Assembly: GCF_002742625.1 (NCBI RefSeq) | Contig: NZ_PEBF01000001.1 | Span: 2,480,001 to 2,544,000 of the forward strand | Direction of reading: 5' to 3' | Source of the DNA: Caulobacter sp. FWC2 | Lineage (GTDB): Bacteria > Pseudomonadota > Alphaproteobacteria > Caulobacterales > Caulobacteraceae | Length of the DNA stretch: 64,000 nt | In this document: positions 1-8,447 of the stretch, in pieces | Layout: each line of letters starts with the position of its first letter | How positions within the stretch are numbered: the first letter of the stretch is position 1 | The notes under the pieces: model-generated | Told to the model about the DNA's origin: nothing | What the model saw: the letters and a program-made list of their open reading frames with translations, nothing else | Database searches by the model: none | Position numbers and translations under genes: made by a program

Positions 1-1480
1 CATCGCCGGCGCCCGAGACGCACGGGCGCCCCATGCCGCGCGCCACGACCGCGGCGTGGCTGGTCATGCCGCCCCTGGCCGTGATGATGCCGCGTGCGGC
101 GTGCATGCCGTGAATGTCTTCCGGCGAGGTCTCCTCGCGCACGAGGATGACGCTTTCGCCGGCGGCCGAGGCCTTCTCGGCGGCGTCGCTGTCGAAGACG
201 ATCTTGCCGGTCGCCGCGCCGGGCGAGGCGGGCAGACCGGTGGTGATCACGTCGCGATGGGCGGTCGGGTCGATGGTCGGGTGCAGCAGTTGGTCCAGCG
301 AGGCCGGCTCGACGCGGCCGATCGCCTCTTCCTTGCTGATCACGCCCTCGGCGGCCATGTCGACGGCCGTCTTCAGCGCGGCCTTGGCGGTGCGCTTGCC
401 GTTGCGGGTCTGCAGCATGTAGAGCACGCCGCGCTCGACGGTGAACTCGATGTCCTGCATGTCGCGATAGTGACGCTCCAGCGTCTCGACCACCGACTTG
501 AACTGGGCGAACACCTCGGGCATCGCCTCTTCCATCGAGGGGGCGACGTCGCCCATTTCCTCGCGGGCGGCCTTGGTCAGGGACTGCGGCGTGCGGATGC
601 CGGCCACCACGTCCTCGCCCTGGGCGTTGATCAGGAACTCGCCGTACAGACGGTTGTCGCCGTTCGACGGGTTGCGGGTGAAGGCCACGCCTGTCGCGGA
701 GGTGTCGCCCATGTTGCCGAACACCATCGACTGGATGTTCACGGCCGTGCCCCAGCTCTCGGGGATGTCGTGCATGCGGCGATAGAACTTGGCGCGGTCG
801 TTCATCCAGCTGGCGAACACGGCGCCGACAGCGCCCCACAGCTGCTCCTGGGCGTCCTGCGGGAACGGCTTGCCCAGGTGATCCTGAACAGCGGCCTTGT
901 AGTCCTTGATCACGGCGGCCCAGTCGTCGGCGGTCAGGCCGGTGTCGACATGAACGTCCAGGCGATCCTTATGGTCGTCCAGGATCTCCTCGAACATGTG
1001 GTGCTCCAGATTGAGCACGACGTTCGAGTACATCTGGATGAAGCGGCGGTAGCTGTCATAGGCGAAGCGGCGGTCGCCCGACAGCTTGGCCAGGCCCTCG
1101 ACCGTCTCGTCGTTCAGGCCCAGGTTCAGCACGGTGTCCATCATGCCCGGCATGGAAGCCCGGGCGCCCGAGCGCACAGAGACCAGCAGCGGGTTGGCGA
1201 CGTCGCCAAACGCCTTGCCGGTCAGCTCCTCGACCTTGGCCAGCCCGACGGCGACCTGCTCGGTCAGCTCGGCCGGGTACTGCTTGCCGTTCGAATAGTA
1301 GTGGACACAGGCTTCCGTGGTGATGGTGAAGCCTGGCGGAACCGGCAGGCCCAGGGACGACATCTCCGCGAGATTAGCCCCCTTCCCACCCAGCAGGTTC
1401 TTCATCGAGGCGTCGCCGTCAGCGCCGCCTCCGCCGAATGCATAAACCCAACGGGTCTTGGTCAACGTCTCAACCGGCAT
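1..1480 (-). CDS. ppdK: pyruvate phosphate dikinase, N-terminal part (cut by window edge)
   Basis: Interconverts pyruvate, ATP and phosphate with phosphoenolpyruvate, AMP and pyrophosphate in the cytoplasm. The 493 codons in the window begin MPVETLTKTRWVYAFGGG and cover the ATP-grasp domain, with the glycine-rich GGKGANLAEM nucleotide-binding stretch near residue 30. They run into the swivelling phosphohistidine domain: GGMTSHAAVVARGMG lies about 15-30 codons before the edge and carries the phosphorylated histidine. The C-terminal PEP/pyruvate barrel lies outside the window. The start is the ATG that gives the usual PPDK N-terminus. Family assignment is certain; direction of flux cannot be told from sequence. 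Confidence 0.96.
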   Translation of the reverse strand, partial: MPVETLTKTRWVYAFGGGGADGDASMKNLLGGKGANLAEMSSLGLPVPPGFTITTEACVHYYSNGKQYPAELTEQVAVGLAKVEELTGKAFGDVANPLLVSVRSGARASMPGMMDTVLNLGLNDETVEGLAKLSGDRRFAYDSYRRFIQMYSNVVLNLEHHMFEEILDDHKDRLDVHVDTGLTADDWAAVIKDYKAAVQDHLGKPFPQDAQEQLWGAVGAVFASWMNDRAKFYRRMHDIPESWGTAVNIQSMVFGNMGDTSATGVAFTRNPSNGDNRLYGEFLINAQGEDVVAGIRTPQSLTKAAREEMGDVAPSMEEAMPEVFAQFKSVVETLERHYRDMQDIEFTVERGVLYMLQTRNGKRTAKAALKTAVDMAAEGVISKEEAIGRVEPASLDQLLHPTIDPTAHRDVITTGLPASPGAATGKIVFDSDAAEKASAAGESVILVREETSPEDIHGMHAARGIITARGGMTSHAAVVARGMGRPCVSGAGD

Positions 1481-1799
1481 ATGCTCTCACCCTGCGATCA
1501 GTGAAGATGGCCGCGCCTCTCTTTGGAGGTCGTCTCGCCCTGGAACAGCGCTGCTTTGTCGTGATCCCGCAGTGCAATATCCGGGCGTCTCAGTAGCACT
1601 TCGCTCAAGAACGCGTCCACTGGCGCTTAGCGTTCCACGGCTCGACACGAGAATTCGGCAAATAATTCCAATGACAACGTTGTCCGACCGAGCCCGCTGG
1701 CGGGGTTTCGAGCAATCTTACGCCAAATTCGCGATGTGAGCCGAAACCGGACGATCACAGCCGCTTGTTTTCGCAGCGCGCAACGCTTCCATTCCGTGC
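1481..1799. other. intergenic region between ppdK and a broken GNAT gene
   Basis: About 320 bases without a convincing gene. Open frames here are short and lack a ribosome-binding site or recognisable protein. The region must hold the ppdK promoter (minus strand) and whatever promoter the downstream plus-strand GNAT remnant once used, but no clear sigma-70, sigma-54 or CtrA motif could be picked out. No tRNA-like cloverleaf was seen. Confidence 0.5.
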
Positions 1800-2336
1800 A
1801 TGGAACCGCACATTGTCCGACTCGGCACGTCTCGGAATGGGGCGGACGCCATCGCCGACCTGCACACCCGCAGTCGCCAGGTCGCCTATCGCGGTCTCTA
1901 TGGCGACGCCCATCTGGACCACGCGCTGCCGGAGATCTCGCGGACCGTCTGGCGCAAGCGGTTCGAGACCTTCGACCCGGCGACCGACCTGATCCTGGCG
2001 GCGATGGAGGGCGGCGAGCCGGTCGGCCTGGCCTACGCCTCGTTCAAGCTGAATCCATCCGTGGGCGCCTTACTCGACAATCTGCACGTCGCGCCCGAGC
2101 GCTAGGGCGGCGGGCTTGGCACGGCCCTGCTGGCCGAGGTGGCGCGGTGGCTGATCGAGGACCACGGCGGCGCGCCGCTGCACCTGGAGGTCTACGCGCC
2201 CAACCAAGACGCGCTCGGGTTCTACATCCGCAAGGGCGGCGTGGAGACGGCGCGCTATCGCGAGACCGCCCCCGGCGGTAGGGACGTCGATGTCGTGCGC
2301 TATCGCTGGGCGCGGCCTGACGATCTGCTGGCTTAG
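1800..2336 (+). pseudogene. GNAT-family N-acetyltransferase interrupted by an in-frame TAG
   Basis: Reading one frame from ATG 1800 to TAG 2334-2336 gives a full-length GNAT fold of about 178 codons, except for an amber codon at 2103-2105. The stop falls inside motif A, the acetyl-CoA pyrophosphate loop: VAPER, stop, GGGLGTALL. In intact relatives that position is usually Arg, Gln or His. The second half keeps normal GNAT features (YAPNQDALGFYIRKGG near the end), and codon choice stays gene-like on both sides, so decay looks recent, or the base is a sequencing error. As given, the 101-residue product lacks the cofactor site and should be inactive. The 3' end overlaps the convergent neighbour by 4 bases. 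Confidence 0.8.
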
Positions 2337-3166
2337 CGCTCCAGCTCGGTGGCCATGGCCGAGGTCAGGGCGCCTAGTTGATCCGGCCCGATGCGATCGG
2401 TCTTCAATTTGTAGAGGCCGCGCAGATAGGCCTTGTCGGAAGCCGTCATCCGCTTGGGGCCGCCCGGCTCGACAAACAGGTTCAGGATCGAGGCCTGGTC
2501 GGGCTGGGTGGCGTCGGGGCGGATGTCCGCCAGGGCGACCAGACTGACATAGTCGGCCAGGGCGCCGATCTCGACCCCGTCAGTCTTGCGCGCGTCCACG
2601 ACCACCAGGCTGTAGTGCAAACGGCTGGCGACCGGCTGGAGGATATGGCTGTCCGGGGCCCGCATGGCGCGGATATCGGTGTCACCGGACGAGATGTCGC
2701 CATAGGCCGGAACCTCGCCGGTGTAGCTGAGCCAGCGCACGGGATTGGTATTGGCCTTGAACCGGTCGATGCGTGGAAGCGAGATGGTGTCGTAGCGAAT
2801 CTTCCCGCGCCTGCGCGCCTGATCCAGCATGAGCTCTGGCTCCCGCGAGAACAGGATCATCAGGTTCGGATAGCACTTCTGGGTCTCGAACCGCAGGCCG
2901 ACATCGCCCGCGATCTGGCGCAGCCGTGACCGCACATAGTCGTCAACGATCTTGCCCGCGCCAGCCACCACCGGGCAGAGCTGCGGCGAACGGCGGCTGA
3001 CCATACCGTTCGATAGCTCGGTCGCCGCGCGGACGTAGTTCATGGTGCGGGCGCGGTTGGCGGACTTGACCACCAGAGTGTCAGAAACCAACGGCGGCGC
3101 ATCCTGCGCCACCGCCGCCATCGGAACCATCGCGGCCAGGACCAGGCCGACAGCCCAGGACCGCAT
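2333..3166 (-). CDS. secreted protein of unknown function, paralogue of the next gene
   Basis: 277 residues starting MRSWAVGLVLAAMVPMAAVAQ, a clear Sec signal peptide with likely cleavage after AVAQ, so the product should be periplasmic or exported. No enzyme motif was recognised. The C-terminal half (VVVDARKTDGVEIGALADYV, then ILNLFVEP and AYLRGLYKLK) aligns with the upstream gene, including the conserved ALADYV..V.LAD block, so the two arose by tandem duplication. One cysteine each sits near the CPVVAGAG and KCYPN segments and is also present in the paralogue, so a disulfide is possible. Only 11 bases separate the genes, suggesting one operon. Confidence 0.85.
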   Translation of the reverse strand: MRSWAVGLVLAAMVPMAAVAQDAPPLVSDTLVVKSANRARTMNYVRAATELSNGMVSRRSPQLCPVVAGAGKIVDDYVRSRLRQIAGDVGLRFETQKCYPNLMILFSREPELMLDQARRRGKIRYDTISLPRIDRFKANTNPVRWLSYTGEVPAYGDISSGDTDIRAMRAPDSHILQPVASRLHYSLVVVDARKTDGVEIGALADYVSLVALADIRPDATQPDQASILNLFVEPGGPKRMTASDKAYLRGLYKLKTDRIGPDQLGALTSAMATELER

Positions 3167-3177
3167 CGCGCCCTCAC

Positions 3178-3861
3178 CTATCGCGTGCGGTAGACCGCGC
3201 GGAGATAAGCCCGGTCCGCCTCGGTCATGGCCTCGGCCTTGCCGTTGTCGAACAGGTTCAGGATCGTGCCGTCGGCCGGCGCCGCGCGAGCTTGAACATC
3301 GGCCAGCGAGACCATGGTCACATAGTCCGCCAGGGCCGAGACCTTGACGTCCGCGGCCTTGTTGGCGTCGACCACGACCAGCGAGTTGTAGGGGCGCGCG
3401 TCCCGCGTCTTCATCCCTGGGGTCGCACTGCCGTGCATCCAGCGGACCGGCTGAGTGCTGGTCTTGAACTGCTGGGCGCGCTGGGCGGTGACGCCGCTAT
3501 AGTTGAACCGCTTGTCGCGCGAAGCCGCATTCAACAGTTGGTCAGGCTCCGATGAGAACAAGACCACCACATTGGGCTCGCAATCCCAGCGCGCGTACTC
3601 GGCGCCGACATCCTTGGCCACCTGGCGCATGCGCGCGGCGACGTAGTCGTTCACCTCGGCCGAGGCGCCCCGGACCAGCGGGCAAACGCCTTGGCGGGCG
3701 CCGCCCGTCGGGCCATTGCCGCTCCGCAGCCGCGCCATCTCCACAGCGAGGCCGTTCTCCCGCCGCGCATCGCCCATCATGGTATCGCTCTGACGCGCCG
3801 AGACAGCAGAACCGGACGCCAGCAGCGTCATCACACCGATACCCAGAAGCACTCGTCGCAT
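3178..3861 (-). CDS. secreted protein of unknown function, first of a tandem pair
   Basis: 227 residues from ATG 3861 (MRRVLLGIGVMTLLASGS), chosen over a longer frame because GGAGG sits just upstream and a signal peptide begins exactly there. The mature part shares with the downstream paralogue the CPLVRGASAEVNDYV segment, a WDCEPNVVVLFSSEPDQLL block, VVVDANK followed by ALADYV, and a C-terminal AYLRAVYRTR. No known domain was recognised. Shared signal peptides and two conserved cysteines suggest a soluble periplasmic pair. A promoter should lie in the bases just above 3861. Confidence 0.84.
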   Translation of the reverse strand: MRRVLLGIGVMTLLASGSAVSARQSDTMMGDARRENGLAVEMARLRSGNGPTGGARQGVCPLVRGASAEVNDYVAARMRQVAKDVGAEYARWDCEPNVVVLFSSEPDQLLNAASRDKRFNYSGVTAQRAQQFKTSTQPVRWMHGSATPGMKTRDARPYNSLVVVDANKAADVKVSALADYVTMVSLADVQARAAPADGTILNLFDNGKAEAMTEADRAYLRAVYRTR

Positions 3862-4133
3862 CGTGTATCCTCCAAAGGTGAGCGAAGGAGAACACAACCT
3901 CTGACTGAGAACAAGCGTATCGCGCAGCTAAAACGTAAGCGGCGGGCGATCGCTTTCCGGACGGTCGATCTCCTGCGACGGCGCGGTCATCCTGACAAAC
4001 GGCGACCAGGGGCCGGGTCGCGGGCCTTGTGGGTCGGGTTCACCTCGACGTAAGGCTCAGCCGGTGCTCGTCTAGACTTGGCGCCCCGGTTGTTTGGCGC
4101 GCCTTCCCGCCGATGTAGGATTTTTGTCCGACC
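3862..4133. other. divergent intergenic region upstream of a two-component system
   Basis: About 270 bases between the secreted-protein pair (minus strand) and the regulator operon (plus strand). It must contain both promoters. Nothing firm is visible: no sigma-54 element, no strong dyad, no RNA gene. A short leader frame begins just after it, at 4134. Confidence 0.4.
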
Positions 4134-4208
4134 ATGACCGACACGGCCTCGCCCAAGCCAGACCGCCACCGGAACAGCGAAAGTCAGCCGCGCATGGCCG
4201 CGGCGTGA
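4134..4208 (+). CDS. possible 24-residue leader peptide overlapping the response regulator start
   Basis: ATG 4134 opens a short frame (MTDTASPKPDRHRNSES, ending RMAAA) whose TGA at 4206-4208 overlaps the GTG start of the response regulator in a GTGA overlap. Such overlaps are typical of translational coupling in this genome. The peptide is hydrophilic and resembles nothing known. It may be a real small coding region that couples translation of the regulator, or chance. Confidence 0.35.
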   Translation: MTDTASPKPDRHRNSESQPRMAAA

Positions 4209-4861
4209 AACTCTTGCTCGTCGAGGACGACGCCATGCTGGGCGCGGCGATGAAGCGGGGCCTGGAGAAGGCCGGCTATGTCGTCGACTGGGCCCAGGAT
4301 GGCGACGAGGCGCTGGGAGGGCTCAGCGCTCAAGCCTATGAGACCGTGATCCTGGACCTGTCGCTGCCGCAGGTGGATGGCATCGAGGTGCTCAAGCGGA
4401 TGCGCGCCCGCCGCGACACCACGCCGGTCATCATCGTCACGGCGCGGGGACGTGGCGATCAGAAGATCGACGGGCTGGACGCGGGCGCCGACGACTATCT
4501 GGTCAAGCCCTTCGACCTCGACGAACTGCTGGCGCGCATCCGGGCACAGATCCGCCGCGCGGAGGGGCGGGTCAACGACGTGCTGCGGGTCAAGGACGTG
4601 GCCCTGGACATCGGCGCGCGTCTGGTGCGGCGTGGCGATGCGGCCGTGCAGCTGACCGCCAAGGAGCTGCGGGTGCTCGATGTCCTGATGCGCAGGGCCG
4701 GCCGCTTCGTCAGCAAGGACGACCTGGAGAACGCGCTCTATGACGCCGCCGGCGGGGTCGAGAGCAACACTATCGAGGTGACCATCTACGCGCTGCGCAA
4801 GAAGCTCGGGACCGACTTCATCCTGACGGCCCGCGGGCTGGGCTACATGGTGGGCAAATGA
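4205..4861 (+). CDS. OmpR/PhoB-family response regulator
   Basis: 218 residues from a GTG start, chosen because the receiver domain begins immediately (KLLLVEDDAMLG). Receiver residues D8-D9, phospho-acceptor D51 (VILDLSLPQVDG), T79 and K101 (YLVKPFD) are all present. Residues about 125-218 form a winged-helix DNA-binding domain (LTAKELRVLDVLMRRAGRF, later NTIEVTIYALRKKLG). Best family match is the QseB/PmrA/TctD type that pairs with envelope-sensing kinases. The 3' end overlaps the kinase start by ATGA. The eight-gene operon starting 103 bases after the kinase is a plausible target, by position only. Confidence 0.93.
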   Translation: MKLLLVEDDAMLGAAMKRGLEKAGYVVDWAQDGDEALGGLSAQAYETVILDLSLPQVDGIEVLKRMRARRDTTPVIIVTARGRGDQKIDGLDAGADDYLVKPFDLDELLARIRAQIRRAEGRVNDVLRVKDVALDIGARLVRRGDAAVQLTAKELRVLDVLMRRAGRFVSKDDLENALYDAAGGVESNTIEVTIYALRKKLGTDFILTARGLGYMVGK

Positions 4862-6273
4862 AGTCGCCCCGCCCTCTTGCTCCCCGCACCTTCGATCCAC
4901 GGGCCTCGGTCACCGGTCAGCTCTTCCGCCGGGTGACCGCCCTGCTGATCGCCATCATGATCACCGTCTTCGGGATGATGTACTGGACCGCCCGCAACGA
5001 GATCGACAAGGTCTATGACGGCCAGCTGATCACCGGCGCCAACGTGCTGCGCGCCCTGATGAGCGAAGAGATCAAGGAGCGCGGTCAGAACCGGTCTGGC
5101 GTCTCGCTGGAGATCGGCGACGAGTGGCTGAGCGACGAGGACCGCAAGGCCTTCGACGCCTATGCCGACTGGCGGATGTTCAGGATCTGGAAGGACGGGC
5201 GCCTGGTCCTGGGCTCCGACACCGGCCCCAGCCTGGCCCCGCCGCGCGGCCAGAAGGGGTTCGAGACCGCCAAGGTCGCAGGCAAGCATTGGCGGATCTT
5301 CAACCTGCCGGTGGGCGAAGCCGGCGTCACCATTCAGGTGGGCGAGCGCACCAGTATCCGGTCGGTGCTGGTCAAACAGATCCTGGTCGAGCTGGCCATC
5401 CCGCTGATGCTGGTGCTGCCAGCCAGCCTGGCGCTGATCTGGCTGGCGCTGAAGGACGGCCTGCGGGCGGTGCGCGCCCTGGTCGCGGCGATCGGCGATC
5501 GCGGCTCCCGCGACCTCAGCCCGCTCGACACCCGGACCTGGCCGCTCGACCTGCAGCCGATGGTGCGGTCGGTCAACGACCTGCTGACCCGTCTGCAGCG
5601 CAGCTACGAACACGAGCGGCAGTTCATCGACAGCGCCGCCCACCAGCTGCGCACGCCCCTGGCGGCGCTGAGCCTTCAGGCCCAGCTGATCGCGCAGGAG
5701 GACGATCCGGTCGAGCGCGCGACTCAGGTCCAGCAACTGCGCGAGGGCGTGGCCCGGGCCAGCGAACTGACCGAACAGTTGCTGACCCTGGCGCAGTTGG
5801 GACCGCGGATCGACCGGGACCTGACCGCCGATCCGCGCGCCGAGGCCACCGCCGCCCTGGCCGAGATCGCCGTCATCGCCGCCGCCAAGGGCGTGGCTCT
5901 GGCGCTGGAGGGCCAGACGCCGCGGGTCCAGGGCGACCCGGCCCTGGTCCGCCTGATCCTGGCCAATCTGATCGAGAACGCCGTCTGCCACGCCCCGCCT
6001 GACTCGGAGGTTCAGGTCCTGCTCTCCAGCGATCGCAACCTGGGCTGGGTGACCGTTTCCGACCACGGTCCGGGGATACCTACCGACGAGCGCGAGCGCG
6101 TCTTCCAGCGCTTCTTCCGCGGCGCCAACGCCCGTGGATCGGGCTCAGGACTAGGCCTGGCGATCGTCGAGGAGGCCTCCCGCGTCCTGGGCGGGCGGGT
6201 TATTCTTGCGGATCGCGCGGACGGCGCCCCGGGTCTGGAGGCTCGCTTCGGCCTGCCAAAGGCCGCTTCCTAG
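4858..6273 (+). CDS. sensor histidine kinase (QseC/TctE type)
   Basis: 471 residues. An N-terminal membrane segment (about residues 26-44, LLIAIMITVFGMMYW) is followed by a periplasmic sensor of about 130 residues and a second membrane segment near residues 180-200. The HisKA helix has H262 in FIDSAAHQLRTPL, and the HATPase domain has N-box LANLIENAVCHA, G1 DHGPGIP and G2 GSGLGLAIV. It should autophosphorylate H262 and pass phosphate to D51 of the regulator encoded just upstream, with which it is translationally coupled. The signal is unknown. Confidence 0.93.
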   Translation: MKSPRPLAPRTFDPRASVTGQLFRRVTALLIAIMITVFGMMYWTARNEIDKVYDGQLITGANVLRALMSEEIKERGQNRSGVSLEIGDEWLSDEDRKAFDAYADWRMFRIWKDGRLVLGSDTGPSLAPPRGQKGFETAKVAGKHWRIFNLPVGEAGVTIQVGERTSIRSVLVKQILVELAIPLMLVLPASLALIWLALKDGLRAVRALVAAIGDRGSRDLSPLDTRTWPLDLQPMVRSVNDLLTRLQRSYEHERQFIDSAAHQLRTPLAALSLQAQLIAQEDDPVERATQVQQLREGVARASELTEQLLTLAQLGPRIDRDLTADPRAEATAALAEIAVIAAAKGVALALEGQTPRVQGDPALVRLILANLIENAVCHAPPDSEVQVLLSSDRNLGWVTVSDHGPGIPTDERERVFQRFFRGANARGSGSGLGLAIVEEASRVLGGRVILADRADGAPGLEARFGLPKAAS

Positions 6274-6376
6274 ACGGTCCCTCCGACAGCGACCGAAATC
6301 GCCTCATCATTGCCCGCTTCTCTTCAGCTTCGCATCAGGTTCGTCGCCCACACCTCGCGCCGAACCGGAGCGGCGC

Positions 6377-7042
6377 ATGCAAGTTTTCTGTGATTTCGAC
6401 GGTACGATCGCCAAGGTCGACACGACCGATCTGGTCCTGACCCGTCTGGCCGACCCGGCCTGGGAGGACCTCGAGGACCAGTGGAAGCGCGGCGAGATCA
6501 CCGCTGCGGCGTGCATGCGCGGCCAGGTCGCCCTGATCGGCGGCGACGACGCCGCGCTCGACGCCGTGCTCGACAGCGTCGAATTGGTCAACGGCTTCGC
6601 GGATTTCGTCGCCTGGTGCCAGGCCAGCGCCGTGCCGCTGACCGTGGTCAGCGACGGCGTCGACTATTTCATCGCCCGGATCCTGAGCCGCCACGGCCTG
6701 GGATATCTGCCCGTCGTCGCCAACCGCCTGGTCGGTGACGCGGTCGCTGGACGCCGGCTGGAGCAGCCCTGGTCGCGCGCCGGCTGCGCGGCCGGGTCGG
6801 GGGTCTGCAAGTGCCAGGTCGCCTCGACCGACGCCCAGACCGACAACCTCATGGTCTTCATCGGCGACGGGCGCTCTGACTTCTGTGTCTCGGGTCGCGC
6901 CGACCTGCTGTTCGCGCGCGACAAGCTGGCCGCCTACGCCCGCTCACGCGCCATGCCGCACCACGAATTCTCGGACTTCCACAGCATCACCACGACGCTC
7001 GCCGCGGTCCACGGCCGCCTGGCCCGTCGCGCCGCCATCTGA
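6377..7042 (+). CDS. HAD-family phosphatase (MtnX/phosphoserine-phosphatase-like)
   Basis: 221 residues from ATG 6377, preceded by CGGAG. Motif I is CDFDGTIAKVD with nucleophile D6 and acid/base D8. Motif II is the VVSDG serine region near residue 95. Motif IV is the FIGDGRSDFCVSGRAD acidic loop near residue 160. The alpha-helical cap of about 80 residues fits the HAD-IB/MtnX and phosphoserine phosphatase class, so a small phosphorylated metabolite is likely. It is the first gene of an eight-gene run and sits 13 bases before the aminotransferase, suggesting that phosphate removal and amination act on one pathway. The substrate is not predictable. Confidence 0.85.
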   Translation: MQVFCDFDGTIAKVDTTDLVLTRLADPAWEDLEDQWKRGEITAAACMRGQVALIGGDDAALDAVLDSVELVNGFADFVAWCQASAVPLTVVSDGVDYFIARILSRHGLGYLPVVANRLVGDAVAGRRLEQPWSRAGCAAGSGVCKCQVASTDAQTDNLMVFIGDGRSDFCVSGRADLLFARDKLAAYARSRAMPHHEFSDFHSITTTLAAVHGRLARRAAI

Positions 7043-7055
7043 TCGGAGTTTCCCC

Positions 7056-8447
7056 ATGTACGACGCCGAACACCCCGTCCTCGACGAAGCCGCCCTGCGC
7101 GACCTCGAGGCCCAGTACTGCTCCTACGGCGATACGGTCCACTATCTGCCCGACCCGAAGTTCTTCACGGGCTGCGAGGGCTCGTTCATGTACGACGCGC
7201 AGGGCCGCGAGTATCTGGACCTGCAGATGTGGTACTCGGCCGTCAATTTCGGCTACCGCAATCCGCGCCTGACCGCCGTCGCCCACCGCCAGCTCGACAC
7301 CCTGCCGCAGGTCGCCAGCCAGTACCTGCACCGCGAGAAGGTTGAGCTCGCCGCGATGATCGCCCAGGACGCCGAGAAGAAGTTCGGCCGCAAGGGCCGG
7401 GTCCATTTCAATGTCGGCGGCGCCCAGGCCGTCGAGGATTCGCTGAAGCTGGTCCGCAACGCCACCGGCGGCAAGCAGCTGATGTTCGCGTTCGAGGGCG
7501 GCTATCACGGCCGCACCCTGGGCGCTTCGGCGATCACCTCGTCGTACCGCTATCGCCGCCGCTACGGCCACTTCGGCGACCGCGCCCAGTTCATCGAGTT
7601 CCCGTACCACTTCCGCGGCCCCAAGGGCATGAGCAAGGAAGAGTACGGTCACCACTGCGTCCAGAAGTTCGCCCGCCTGTTCGAGACCGAATATAACGGC
7701 GTGCTCGACACCAAGACCGGCCAGGCGGAATACGCCGCCTTCTTCATCGAGCCCATCCAAGGCACCGGCGGCTACGTCATCCCGCCGATGAACTTCTTCT
7801 CCGAACTGAAGAAGGTCCTCGACCAGTACGGCATTCTGCTGGTGGTTGATGAGATCCAGATGGGCATGTGGCGGACCGGCAAGCTGTGGTCGATCGAACA
7901 CTTTGGCGTGCAGCCGGACGTACTGGTGTTCGGCAAGGCCCTGACCAATGGCCTGAACCCCCTGTCGGGCGTCTGGGCCCGCGAAGAGCTGATCAATCCG
8001 GAGATCTTCCCGCCCGGTTCGACCCACTCGACCTTCAACGCCAACCCGATGGGCACCTCGGTGGCGCTGGAGACCCTGCGCATGACCCACGAGGTCGACT
8101 ACGGCGCCCAGGTGATGGCGAAGGGCGCCTACTTCCTGGAAGGCCTGAAGGAGTTGCAGAAGCGCTGGCCGCAGATCGGCGACGTCGACGGCCTGGGTTT
8201 GGCCCTGCGCGCCGAGATCTGCGAGGCGGACGGCTTCACGCCCAACAAGGTCCTGCTGAACAAGATGGAAGAGGTCGCCATGTCGGGCGAGCTCGAGGTC
8301 GACGGCAAGACCATGGGCCTGATCCTCGACGTCGGCGGCTACCACAAGAACGTCATCACGCTCGCGCCCTCGCTGGAGATCAGCAAGGACGAGATCGACC
8401 TGGCCCTGAAGCTTCTGGATGCGGTGCTGCGCCGGTGCGTCGACTGA
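7056..8447 (+). CDS. PLP-dependent class-III aminotransferase
   Basis: 463 residues. The PLP-binding lysine is K294 in VFGKALTNGLNPLSG, the ring-nitrogen aspartate lies in VVDEIQMGMWRTG, and the phosphate-binding segment is FNVGGAQAVEDSLKL. Overall it follows the GABA/ornithine/diaminobutyrate/omega-amino-acid aminotransferase family (fold type I). It should move an amino group between an omega-amine or amino acid and a keto acid. GGAG precedes the ATG, and the last 13 bases overlap the arginase-like gene. Specificity is unknown; the neighbouring arginase-fold enzyme suggests a diamine or guanidino compound. Confidence 0.9.
   Translation: MYDAEHPVLDEAALRDLEAQYCSYGDTVHYLPDPKFFTGCEGSFMYDAQGREYLDLQMWYSAVNFGYRNPRLTAVAHRQLDTLPQVASQYLHREKVELAAMIAQDAEKKFGRKGRVHFNVGGAQAVEDSLKLVRNATGGKQLMFAFEGGYHGRTLGASAITSSYRYRRRYGHFGDRAQFIEFPYHFRGPKGMSKEEYGHHCVQKFARLFETEYNGVLDTKTGQAEYAAFFIEPIQGTGGYVIPPMNFFSELKKVLDQYGILLVVDEIQMGMWRTGKLWSIEHFGVQPDVLVFGKALTNGLNPLSGVWAREELINPEIFPPGSTHSTFNANPMGTSVALETLRMTHEVDYGAQVMAKGAYFLEGLKELQKRWPQIGDVDGLGLALRAEICEADGFTPNKVLLNKMEEVAMSGELEVDGKTMGLILDVGGYHKNVITLAPSLEISKDEIDLALKLLDAVLRRCVD

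Noticed and set aside
56..1504. A 482-codon plus-strand frame opposite ppdK
   Set aside because: ppdK on the minus strand has all family motifs, and the opposite frame is Arg/Gly/Val-rich noise.
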